Shown one piece after another: positions 1-6,250 of a stretch of DNA of 9,295 nt. The position numbers and the translations under genes were made by a program. The stretch is from Acidobacteriaceae bacterium (lineage in GTDB: Bacteria; Acidobacteriota; Terriglobia; Terriglobales; Acidobacteriaceae): NCBI GenBank assembly GCA_003135495.1, contig PLBX01000327.1:3563-12857 (forward strand), written 5' to 3'. The notes under the pieces are model-generated. The model was not told where the DNA came from and searched no databases. It saw nothing but the letters and a program-made list of their open reading frames with translations. Each line of letters opens with the position of its first letter. The first letter of the stretch is position 1.

Positions 1-526
1 CTTCCACGTCGATCCACTGATACGGAACGCGGTTGCGAGCCAGAAAATTACGCAGATCATAAGACCGCGGCGACCATCGCGTACCCAGAACACGCATCCC
101 CTCGTACGCCGGACGGTACGAGGCCTGCCAATCCTCGAGCATATCGTTTATTTGCGGGTAGAGGTGGTCGGCTGGCGGGTCCCATGGCTTCAAAAAGAAG
201 TAGTTGATGCCGGCTTTATTGATGGCATTGATGGCTGCCGTGGTGTCCGCATAAGCAGTAAGCAAGGCACGCTTGGCGTCAGGAAAGATATGAGTTGCCG
301 CCTGCAGAAATTCGACGCCATCCATATGCGGCATGCGCTGATCGGCCAAAAGGAGCGCAACGCTGTTGTTTCGAATCTTCAACTGCTTCAGCAGGTCGAG
401 AGCTTTTTCTGGAGATTCACTACCGATGACTCGATACTCCGCCCCATAATGCGAGCGCAGATCGCGTTCAATCGCGCGCAACACATCAGCGTCGTCATCG
501 ACAGTCAGCAAAATCGGTTTCGCCAT
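1..526 (-). CDS. Response regulator receiver protein, N-terminal part of a probable response regulator/thioredoxin reductase fusion (partial)
   Basis: The visible 175 residues start at the ATG at 526 and run off the left edge. Residues 1-125 are a complete receiver domain: acidic cluster D10-D11-D12, phosphoacceptor D62 in LLLADQRMPHMDG, conserved T90 in LLTAYAD and K113 in FLKPW. After a linker, residues 144-175 (GMRVLGTRWSPRSYDLRNFL and onward to PYQWIDVE) resemble the thioredoxin/glutaredoxin-like lead-in of proteins in which a receiver is fused to an FAD-dependent thioredoxin-disulfide reductase. I recognise this architecture from memory; the reductase itself is outside the window. Such a protein would couple phosphorelay input to thiol redox chemistry in the cytoplasm. 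The Shine-Dalgarno is poor (only a G-rich CGGGGCCGGG stretch), so translation may depend on the upstream zinc-finger gene, 97 bp away on the same strand. The receiver call is certain; the fusion is likely but unproven here. Confidence 0.85.
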   Translation of the reverse strand, partial: MAKPILLTVDDDADVLRAIERDLRSHYGAEYRVIGSESPEKALDLLKQLKIRNNSVALLLADQRMPHMDGVEFLQAATHIFPDAKRALLTAYADTTAAINAINKAGINYFFLKPWDPPADHLYPQINDMLEDWQASYRPAYEGMRVLGTRWSPRSYDLRNFLARNRVPYQWIDVE

Positions 527-623
527 GCGCCCGGCCCCGATCTGGTTGAGATGAACTGCAGGGAATACCGACTTAGATATCGATGGACGCCGGTCGGTCG
601 CAATTATCGCTTAAAAAATACGA

Positions 624-896
624 TCACGCCGCCACATTGCCAACTTGCATTTCGTCAACATAGCACCAGATCCACGATTCCCCCGGTTCTACCGATCGCA
701 TCACCGGATGCTTCGTCTGATGGAAGTGCTTGGTGGCGTGCCTGTTCTTTGAAGAATCGCAGCAACCGACCTTGCCGCATACCAGGCACATGCGGAGATG
801 AACCCACTTGTCCCCTGTTTTAACGCATTCTTCGCATACGTGCTTGTCAGTTTTCTTGATCTTGATTTGATCGAGGTGGGTACACTGTTGCGTCAT
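624..896 (-). CDS. UBP-type zinc finger protein
   Basis: This 90-residue protein is essentially one zf-UBP domain, the fold that in eukaryotic HDAC6 and USP5 binds the free C-terminus of ubiquitin. Candidate zinc ligands are C5 and H7, C21 and C24, C37 and C40, C45 (or C46), H53, H57 and H63, then C78 in SWIWCYVDE. By analogy with HDAC6 the site made by C5, H7 and C78 needs one more ligand, and the position where a cysteine is expected is D81. The start at 896 is supported by AAGGAG seven bases upstream. The gene leads a minus-strand pair with the receiver/thioredoxin-reductase-type gene. To my knowledge single-domain bacterial zf-UBP proteins tend to sit beside such genes, which suggests a role as an adaptor recognising a peptide C-terminus or as a redox-sensitive zinc module; that function is inference. 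The family assignment is strong. Confidence 0.9.
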   Translation of the reverse strand: MTQQCTHLDQIKIKKTDKHVCEECVKTGDKWVHLRMCLVCGKVGCCDSSKNRHATKHFHQTKHPVMRSVEPGESWIWCYVDEMQVGNVAA

Positions 897-925
897 AGTT
901 TCTCCTTTTCATCCGGAATCCTGCG

Positions 926-934
926 ATTCTAGCA
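926..934 (-). promoter_or_regulatory. Extended -10 promoter for the zinc-finger gene
   Basis: The minus strand reads TGCTAGAAT, an extended -10 (TGn plus TAGAAT). It predicts a start near 919 and a leader of about 23 nt containing the AAGGAG site. The -35 region (GTGAGC at 17-bp spacing) is poor, as is usual for extended -10 promoters. The same nine bases occur in front of the M28 peptidase gene. Confidence 0.45.
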
Positions 935-979
935 GCGAGGCGCTTCAAGCTCACTTTTCCCTCCTTATAAGACGCCTTG

Positions 980-991
980 TGACCTTGGTCA
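980..991. promoter_or_regulatory. TGACC-N2-GGTCA dyad, candidate activator site
   Basis: TGACC TT GGTCA is an inverted repeat with perfect 5-bp arms. Its centre is about 67 bp upstream of the predicted start of the zinc-finger/response-regulator transcript, a typical class I activator distance. It could equally serve the divergent membrane-protein gene at 1060. The symmetry is seen; regulation is inferred and no regulator is identified. Confidence 0.35.
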
Positions 992-1059
992 TGTCAAAGG
1001 GCCCCAGATCACACAAAAAAGCATGACTCTCATTCAGAATCATACGAGGGGTATTAGTC

Positions 1060-1344
1060 GTGGTAAGGCTGGATTATGTTTCGTGCGTATTAACGGTCAC
1101 CTCTACAATCCTGGTCGGCCGCGGATACTGGCAGGGCTGGCTCTTGGGAGTGATGAACAGCGCCATCATGTGTGTCATAGGATTCAAGACGGCACAATTA
1201 GGATTCATCCCGGCAAACTTGTTTTGCATCGCACTGGGTGCCAACAATTTGCTGGATTGGCGAAAAGCCGCACCGGCTTCCTTGAAGCGCGTTCCTGAAA
1301 GTGCAGAAGTTCGAATCACAACTCCGCAACTTACTCCGCAATAA
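1060..1344 (+). CDS. Small three-helix membrane protein, PnuC/SemiSWEET-like
   Basis: A 94-residue hydrophobic protein starting at GTG 1060, with a GAGGGG Shine-Dalgarno about 8 bases upstream. Three membrane segments can be seen: residues 5-20 (YVSCVLTVTSTILVG), 24-41 (GWLLGVMNSAIMCVIGFK) and 47-66 (GFIPANLFCIALGANNLLDW). The spacing of W-G-N, G-x-K and an N-x-L-x-W end resembles a half-length version of the PnuC nicotinamide riboside transporter family, which is related to SWEET and SemiSWEET proteins; SemiSWEETs are also three-helix proteins of about 90 residues. The likeness is from memory and the substrate is unknown. The 3' end overlaps the 3' end of egtD on the other strand by 14 bp, so there is no room for a terminator between them. 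A more hydrophilic tail (residues 67-94) covers that overlap. An ORF in another frame begins at 1023, but it has no hydrophobic pattern and looks spurious. Confidence 0.6.
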   Translation: MVRLDYVSCVLTVTSTILVGRGYWQGWLLGVMNSAIMCVIGFKTAQLGFIPANLFCIALGANNLLDWRKAAPASLKRVPESAEVRITTPQLTPQ

Positions 1345-2296
1345 GCAGGTTCTCAGCAAAGGGCCATTGCTCATCGATCCATTGCGCCTCGCAGCTGAAC
1401 CCGGCATTCTTGGCCATTTGAAAAACTTCTTCCGGCTGGTACTTGTGGCTACTTTCGGTCCAGATCGTCTCGCCCTCTTGAAATTCAATCCGCAGATCTG
1501 AAGCCGGGATGCGTACGATCTGACGCCGCTTCGATACCAGATGCATTTCAACGCTGCGTGCCTCTCGGTTGATCTTGGAGGTGTGCTCAAATTGGCGCAA
1601 ATCAAAATTGCCATCGAGTTCGCGATTGATACGGGCGAGCAGGTTGAGATTGAAAGCTGCGGTCACTCCGATCTCATCGTTGTAGGCTTTCAGCAACTGC
1701 TCGGCGGGCTTTTCCAGGTCTGTTCCAAGAAGCAGCGAATCTCCGGGCTGAAGAATGTGGCGAATTTCAGCCAAGAACTTTACTCCTGCAGCGCGATCAA
1801 AATTACCAATCGTGCTTCCCAGAAACATGACGAAGAGGTGTTGATTGCGCTGGCGATGCGCCGCCACCTCCAGCAACCCGTCCAGGTACTCGCGTTCAAA
1901 GCCTACAATGCTCAGCGAATCGATATCGCTCAGCTCGCGCTCGCACATGGCCAATGCTGAACGCGAAATTTCCACCGGATAATAAAATGTCCGCTGCCAG
2001 CGGCCAAGCGCTTCCAATATCCATCGCGTCTTCTTGCCGCTGCCACTGCCGAGTTCGGCGACGGCCACGGGCGCGTCGAGGCGCTCGACGATTTCGTCGG
2101 CATGACTCTGCAGCAGGCGCTCGTCGGCGCGCGTCAGTCCATACTCGGGCAAATGGCTGATGACTTCGAACAGAGCCGAGCCCACGTCGTCATAGAGATA
2201 TTTCGACGGAAGCTCCTTCTGTCCACTCCGCGTGAGTCCGACACGCACATCCGAAGCGAATTCATAAGCCGCATTGTTAATCGCGTGTACCAGCAT
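1331..2296 (-). CDS. egtD: L-histidine N(alpha)-methyltransferase EgtD (ergothioneine biosynthesis)
   Basis: EgtD uses three S-adenosylmethionine molecules to convert histidine to hercynine, the first committed step of ergothioneine synthesis, in the cytoplasm. The 321-residue length matches the family. The SAM site is AELGSGSGKKTRWILEAL (residues 80-97), followed by YYPVEIS (105-111) and FLGSTIGNF (158-166). The EgtD signature AYNDEIGVTAAFNLNLL begins at residue 204. N165, Y205, M251, E281 and S283 line up, at a constant offset of one, with residues I recall as the histidine-binding pocket of mycobacterial EgtD (N166, Y206, M252, E282, S284), so the enzyme should be active on histidine. ATG 2296 is preceded by AAAGGGTG. 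It lies 43 bp downstream of egtB in the same direction and is surely co-transcribed. The stop at 1331 overlaps the convergent membrane-protein gene. Confidence 0.95.
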   Translation of the reverse strand: MLVHAINNAAYEFASDVRVGLTRSGQKELPSKYLYDDVGSALFEVISHLPEYGLTRADERLLQSHADEIVERLDAPVAVAELGSGSGKKTRWILEALGRWQRTFYYPVEISRSALAMCERELSDIDSLSIVGFEREYLDGLLEVAAHRQRNQHLFVMFLGSTIGNFDRAAGVKFLAEIRHILQPGDSLLLGTDLEKPAEQLLKAYNDEIGVTAAFNLNLLARINRELDGNFDLRQFEHTSKINREARSVEMHLVSKRRQIVRIPASDLRIEFQEGETIWTESSHKYQPEEVFQMAKNAGFSCEAQWIDEQWPFAENLLIAE

Positions 2297-2339
2297 TCGT
2301 CACCCTTTGATGTTCATTTGGCAATCGTGCGTTTGCCCC

Positions 2340-3695
2340 TCATCGGCTTACGCATCGAAATCCCGCATAAACATATTGGTAGTGCGCCTGAAACCAGTTG
2401 CGAAACGTGCGCCGCAGCATGCAAGCCGCGGTTCGCGCCGAGCCGCCCTTCATCACAAAATGTTTTCCATCAAAGAAATCGGCGGAGTAGCCCTTGTAGA
2501 ACGGGAATGGCTTGAACCCAGGGAATGGGCCGAAAACGCTAGAGGTCCACTCCCAGCCGTTGCCCAACATATCGTGAACCCCAAAAGCACTTTGCCCTTG
2601 AGGCGACGCATTTACCGGCGTCGGATCCCAATTGCGTAAGTCGAAATTGCCGAATTTCTTGCCAGCCTCGCCATCTGGTGCCTGATTGCCCCATGGGTAT
2701 GCTCGCATAGATCCATCTGCCGATCCATACGCCGCATGTTGCCACTCGACTTCCGTCGGCAACGACTTCCCTGCCCAACACGCGTAAGCCGTGGTCTCCG
2801 CGTGGCTTACATACACAGGCCAGTCCAGGGGCAGCGGCACATCGTCAAACATCGTGCGATACAACCAGTGGTCACCCTCTTTTCGCCAGAATGCAGGACG
2901 AGATATCCCTTTCGCCGACTTCCATTCCCAATCCTCGTCGCCCCAGAAAGCGCGCTTTTCGTAGCCGCCAGCCGTCATGAATTCCAAATACTGGCCGTTT
3001 GTCACTTTGTATTTATCGATGGTAAAGCCGAGCACTTCCGCCTTGCGCGCCTCGTACTCGTTGTCCCAACCAAAGCTTTGAGAGTTGCGCGGAAGCCCGA
3101 GGGTGACGATGCCGGCAGGAATTGCAATGGTGTCAGGCTCAATCGCCACGCCGCTTAAATCTTTGAGATTTCGTTGCCGCTTCGGAGACACTTTCATCTG
3201 AAACGGCAATTGATGCAGCATATACGCCAGCGTTTCCACGTGCATCAACCGATGCTCAATCGCAACATTCAACAATGTCCGAAGCGGAAAGCCGTCGCGC
3301 CTCTCTGCATCGGGATTCTTAATCGCGGTCTCAAGGTGTTCATCGAGAACGCCGCGAATGTTGCGAACGTAATCTCGCACCCCATCGAGCGCGGGCCAAT
3401 CAGTCGGCATATCGGTGGGCAAGCCGCCGCCAACCGGATCGATGCCGAAGGCAAACAAGCGGTCGAATTCAGGATGGGTGCTCTTGACTCCGGCGATGCT
3501 TTCGTTCAATAAATTCCAGTCAAACGCCTCAAGATGCCCGAAGTAGAAAATAATGCGGTGCCGCTCCAGAATTGGCCGCTCATAGATCGAATCGCTGTGC
3601 ACAAGGGCAAAAAGCGCATCGCTTTCACTGCGAGCATCCGAGAGGCGCTCCAGCAACCCATGAGAAACCGCGTCGCTCTTTTCTGCCGCTAGCAT
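2340..3695 (-). CDS. egtB: Ergothioneine sulfoxide synthase EgtB-type non-heme iron enzyme
   Basis: EgtB couples hercynine to cysteine or gamma-glutamylcysteine with O2 to form a sulfoxide. The 451-residue protein has an N-terminal DinB-type helical domain with the three-histidine iron site: H54 in YFGHLEAF and H148-x3-H152 in EHRLMHVET. A C-terminal formylglycine-generating-enzyme (SUMF1) fold follows from about residue 185: PAGIVTLG, DKYKVTNGQYLEF, SLPTEVEWQHAA, GNGWEWTSSV and RRTFRNWFQAHY to AGFRCVSR. ATG 3695 is set by AAGGAG six bases upstream. It is first in an operon with egtD and is preceded by a sigma-54 promoter. The segment after the first helices reads FAFGIDPVGGGLPTD (residues 81-95), where I would expect a Y-Y pair of the NSYYE type known from many EgtBs, so this may be a less studied EgtB type. 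With no egtA or egtC nearby, free cysteine is a plausible sulfur donor (inference). The family call is firm; the donor is open. Confidence 0.93.
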   Translation of the reverse strand: MLAAEKSDAVSHGLLERLSDARSESDALFALVHSDSIYERPILERHRIIFYFGHLEAFDWNLLNESIAGVKSTHPEFDRLFAFGIDPVGGGLPTDMPTDWPALDGVRDYVRNIRGVLDEHLETAIKNPDAERRDGFPLRTLLNVAIEHRLMHVETLAYMLHQLPFQMKVSPKRQRNLKDLSGVAIEPDTIAIPAGIVTLGLPRNSQSFGWDNEYEARKAEVLGFTIDKYKVTNGQYLEFMTAGGYEKRAFWGDEDWEWKSAKGISRPAFWRKEGDHWLYRTMFDDVPLPLDWPVYVSHAETTAYACWAGKSLPTEVEWQHAAYGSADGSMRAYPWGNQAPDGEAGKKFGNFDLRNWDPTPVNASPQGQSAFGVHDMLGNGWEWTSSVFGPFPGFKPFPFYKGYSADFFDGKHFVMKGGSARTAACMLRRTFRNWFQAHYQYVYAGFRCVSR

Positions 3696-3730
3696 TCAAA
3701 TCTCCTTGGCATGGCCGAGGCGACTGCCCC

Positions 3731-3747
3731 TGCAAGCCATGTGCCAA
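3731..3747 (-). promoter_or_regulatory. Sigma-54 (-24/-12) promoter of egtBD
   Basis: The minus strand reads TTGGCACATGGCTTGCA. Against the established sigma-54 consensus YTGGCACG-N4-TTGCW it matches every defined base except the G after GGCAC. The GG and GC pairs have the obligatory spacing. The GC at 3733-3732 places the transcription start at about 3720, giving a 25-nt leader that contains the AAGGAG site of egtB. The sequence match is direct; in vivo use is inferred and would need an enhancer-binding activator. Confidence 0.75.
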
Positions 3748-3851
3748 CTCGCGGACAAGGCAACCCCCTCCGCGCTTGAGGTAGTTTTAGATGTCGAAAG
3801 GATGCACAGGGTCGCTATGAAAGCCGCTTTATTTGGAGTGGAACGGCGCCG

Positions 3852-3876
3852 CCGACCTTCTGGTCTTTGTGGTCGG
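3852..3876. promoter_or_regulatory. CCGACC-N13-GGTCGG dyad, candidate activator site
   Basis: Perfect 6-bp inverted arms (3852-3857 and 3871-3876) flank 13 bases. A nested GACC-TTCT-GGTC shares the left arm. The dyad lies roughly 130-155 bp upstream of the predicted sigma-54 start of egtBD and 115-140 bp before the MBL-fold gene. The distance suits an enhancer-binding protein site. It could also fold as an RNA hairpin in a long leader of the plus-strand gene. Confidence 0.35.
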
Positions 3877-3879
3877 ACA

Positions 3880-3899
3880 ATCAGGGGTAGTATCCTGAT
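3880..3899. promoter_or_regulatory. ATCAGG-N8-CCTGAT dyad
   Basis: A second perfect 6-bp inverted repeat (3880-3885 and 3894-3899), three bases after the first dyad, in the divergent region between egtB and the MBL-fold gene. The arm sequence is unrelated to the neighbouring dyad, so it is not a tandem copy of the same site. Function is unknown; an operator for either gene is possible. Confidence 0.3.
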
Positions 3900-3989
3900 C
3901 TACGTGCGACAGACAGGCGCATTCAGGAAACTGCCCTTTTGGCACTAGATGTAAACCATTGCAACTCAGTACCGAAATTCGAGGTTGAG

Positions 3990-4658
3990 ATGAAAATATT
4001 TCCAGCTCTAGCTTCCTTTTTTCTGACGTCGTACATGGCCTGCGCCGCGACTGCAACACAAACTTTTCCAACCTCAGCGGGAGAAGTCAAAATTACCCCT
4101 CTCGTACACGCCAGTACGCTTATTCAGGCGGGAGGGAAAACCATCTACATTGACCCCGCGAAACCGGCGAAGTTGGATGGAACTCCAAAGGCGGATTTAA
4201 TCCTCATTACCGACATTCATCCCGATCACATGGACCCCGCCTCTATCGCGGAAATTAGCAAGGCTGGCACCGAGATCATGGCGCCGCCTGCCGTAGTGGC
4301 CACGGTGACGAGCGCCAAGCCGATCGCCAACGGTGAAAGCAAAAGCTGGCAGGGTTGGACCATCGAGGCTGTTCCCGCCTATAACATCACGCGCGGCCCC
4401 GCGCCCGGCAAGCTTTATCACGATAAGGGCCGCGGCAACGGCTACGTACTTACCTACGGCGGAAAACGCTTTTACTTCTCCGGCGATACGGAAGGCGTGC
4501 CGGAAATGCGGGCTTTGAAAAATATTGACGTGGCATTCGTGTGCATGAACCTGCCCTACACCATGCCTCCAGAAGAGGCCGCGGACGCGGTCAAAGCCTT
4601 CCATCCGAAGATTGTGATTCCCTATCACTCACCGCGGTTCCGACCTGGCGGTTTTTAA
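3990..4658 (+). CDS. Exported MBL-fold metallo-hydrolase, frameshifted near the C-terminus
   Basis: As read, this gives 222 residues from ATG 3990. I prefer this start to ATG 3939 because GAGG lies five bases upstream and the protein then opens with a signal peptide (MKIFPALASFFLTSYMACAA, likely cut near residue 20). The metallo-beta-lactamase fold shows H40 (LVHAS), TDIHPDHMDP at residues 74-83 (H77, D79 and H80 as metal ligands; D75 where the first His of HxHxDH would be), YFSGDTE with D166, and H213 in VIPYH. Directly after PYH the frame goes wrong: it reads SPRFRPGGF and stops at 4658. The family ending (YRGSDL to LLDWYPQ) continues in the +1 frame to 4716. One extra base near 4629-4631 explains this, either a real mutation or an assembly error. 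The substrate is unknown; the relatives I recall are UlaG-like hydrolases of the periplasm. All metal ligands precede the break, so some activity might remain. Confidence 0.85.
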   Translation: MKIFPALASFFLTSYMACAATATQTFPTSAGEVKITPLVHASTLIQAGGKTIYIDPAKPAKLDGTPKADLILITDIHPDHMDPASIAEISKAGTEIMAPPAVVATVTSAKPIANGESKSWQGWTIEAVPAYNITRGPAPGKLYHDKGRGNGYVLTYGGKRFYFSGDTEGVPEMRALKNIDVAFVCMNLPYTMPPEEAADAVKAFHPKIVIPYHSPRFRPGGF

Positions 4659-4716
4659 GAAGGGACTGGAAGGCACCGGCATCGAAGTGCGGCTGCTTGA
4701 CTGGTATCCACAATAA
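4629..4716 (+). pseudogene. Out-of-frame C-terminal tail of the MBL-fold gene
   Basis: If one C (for example 4630) is skipped, translation after PYH becomes YRGSDLAVFKKGLEGTGIEV and then RLLDWYPQ, ending at TAA 4714-4716. This is the ending typical of the family and would restore a 241-residue protein. The in-frame alternative has no family resemblance. The shift lies in TCACCGCGG where TACCGCGG is expected. Confidence 0.7.
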
Positions 4717-4836
4717 CCCCGTTTCCTAAGAGATTCCCAAGAGAGCCTCCCAAAGACACAATAAGCTCTGCTACTTGTTTGATTAAAGTTTGTGGGGCAT
4801 CTTCGAGTAAGAACGCGCGCATCACATTTAAAACTC

Positions 4837-6216
4837 ATGGCGACCACGAGCAGAGCAGTAACACCGGTGGATGTGTCCCGAGCCACCTCCGACTATCAAG
4901 ACTACGTCAACCCGCAGTGGGTCACGCTGCTCAACCTCCTTGGCATGAACATCGAGTACGAGCGCTGCCTCGGCTGCGAGTTGTTCACGAAAGACGGTCG
5001 CCGCATCCTCGATTTCTTATCCGGATACTGCGTTCATAATGCCGGCCATAACCATCCCTACATCATTCAGGCGTTGAAAGATGAAATGGATCGCTGCGGC
5101 CCCGCCATGCTTCAAAGCCATGTACCCGAGCTTGCCGGAGAATTAGCGCGCCGGCTATGTAAGCTGGCAGGCGGCAGCCTGGAGAAGGTTTACTTTGGCA
5201 GCAGCGGCAGCGAAGGCGTCGAAACGGCCATCAAGTTTGCCAGAGCTACCACTGGCCGAGCTGGCATCATTTACGCAAAAAGTAGTTTTCATGGATTGAC
5301 CAACGGCGCGCTCTCTTTGATGAACGACGCTTTCTGGCGCGAGCGCTTTGGTCCCTTGCTGCCCGATACTCTTGGCGTTCCTTTCGGAGACATCGCTGCG
5401 TTGGAGAATGCGCTCGCCGACAAAAAGCAGGCGGCGTTTATCGTGGAACCGCTGCAAGCCGAAGGCGGGATTCAGGTTCCGACGCGAGAATATTTGCAGA
5501 AGGCGCAAGAGCTGTGCCAACGCAGCGGAACTCTTTTTGTGCTCGACGAAGTGCAGACTGGAATGTTTCGCACGGGAACTTTTCTGGCCGCACATCAGTT
5601 CGACGTACAGGCCGACATGGTTGTGCTTGCCAAGGCGCTTAGCGGAGGTCTCATGCCCGTTAGCGCGGTTCTAATGACGAATAAAATCTATCGCTCCGTT
5701 TATTCTTCTCTGAAGCGCGCCATCGTCCACACTTCTACTTTTAGCGAAAACAGTTTGTCCATGCGCGCTGGACTGGCGGCATTGGATGTCCTCGAAAACG
5801 AAAATTTGGGTCCGCGCGCTTTCGAACTCGGCGAATCATTTCGAGCAAAACTCCGCAGCGAACTGGCGCCCTTCGACATGGTGAAAGAAGTCCGTGGCAT
5901 GGGCCTCTTGAGCGGGATTGAATTTGTTCCACCGAAAAAACTCGCATTCAGAACATTGTATGAAGCCTTCAAAGCAATCCATCCCGCCATGTTCGGTCAG
6001 ATTGTGGTCATGCGCATGTTTCGCGAGAAGGGCATGCTGACGCAGATCTGTGGAAACAACTTCATGGTTCTAAAAGCTGCGCCGCCTCTGATGGTGACCA
6101 CCACCCAGTTGGATGAATTTGTAAAAACCATTCGCGAAGTGGTCGAGATGGCGCAAACCTCGCCTGCCTTCTGGACCGAGGCCTTGGCGATGGTCCGCCG
6201 ATCCGTGAACATCTAG
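4837..6216 (+). CDS. Class III pyridoxal-phosphate aminotransferase (acetylornithine/ornithine aminotransferase-like)
   Basis: The 459-residue protein moves an amino group from an omega-amino or similar donor to a 2-oxo acid using pyridoxal phosphate. Visible family features are FGSSGSEGVETAIKFAR (residues 120-136, cofactor phosphate site), FHG (151-153, ring stacking), FIVEPLQAEGG (201-211), VLDEVQTG (235-242; D237 contacts the pyridine nitrogen) and LAKALSGG with K266 as the Schiff-base lysine. The N-terminal part carries a C-x2-C (C44, C47) in YERCLGCELF. I chose ATG 4837, where family-like sequence soon begins; an in-frame GTG at 4792 would add 15 poor residues. Neither has a clear Shine-Dalgarno, which is unusual here; the 15 bases before the ATG are A/T-rich. 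It is followed 34 bp later by a yceI-type gene, probably in one operon. The substrate cannot be read from the sequence: putrescine, ornithine, lysine or another amine are all possible. Confidence 0.88.
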   Translation: MATTSRAVTPVDVSRATSDYQDYVNPQWVTLLNLLGMNIEYERCLGCELFTKDGRRILDFLSGYCVHNAGHNHPYIIQALKDEMDRCGPAMLQSHVPELAGELARRLCKLAGGSLEKVYFGSSGSEGVETAIKFARATTGRAGIIYAKSSFHGLTNGALSLMNDAFWRERFGPLLPDTLGVPFGDIAALENALADKKQAAFIVEPLQAEGGIQVPTREYLQKAQELCQRSGTLFVLDEVQTGMFRTGTFLAAHQFDVQADMVVLAKALSGGLMPVSAVLMTNKIYRSVYSSLKRAIVHTSTFSENSLSMRAGLAALDVLENENLGPRAFELGESFRAKLRSELAPFDMVKEVRGMGLLSGIEFVPPKKLAFRTLYEAFKAIHPAMFGQIVVMRMFREKGMLTQICGNNFMVLKAAPPLMVTTTQLDEFVKTIREVVEMAQTSPAFWTEALAMVRRSVNI

Positions 6217-6250
6217 CTTTACACTCTAACTTTCAACATTCAGGAGAAAG

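Noticed and set aside
152..823. 223-residue plus-strand open frame.
   Set aside because: It is antisense to the receiver-domain and zinc-finger genes, whose motifs are unmistakable, and shows no family pattern.
992..997. Perfect TTGACA (-35) on the minus strand upstream of the zinc-finger gene.
   Set aside because: No acceptable -10 at 16-18 bp; the nearest TATAAG is 22 bp away. The extended -10 at 934-926 fits better.
3939..3963. TTGGCAC and TTGCA on the plus strand as a second sigma-54 promoter for the MBL-fold gene.
   Set aside because: They are separated by 13 bases, whereas sigma-54 requires five between these blocks.
4653..4659. TTT-TAA-G at the stop of the MBL-fold gene as a programmed +1 frameshift site that would restore the long frame.
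   Set aside because: A +1 slip on TTT-T would rejoin the right frame, but the family-like residues YRGSDLAV are already in the other frame upstream of this point, so the shift must occur near 4629.
4837..6216. The PLP enzyme as the missing EgtE (C-S lyase) of ergothioneine synthesis.
   Set aside because: Its motifs are those of class III aminotransferases, not of class V-like EgtE lyases, and it is in a different transcription unit from egtBD.
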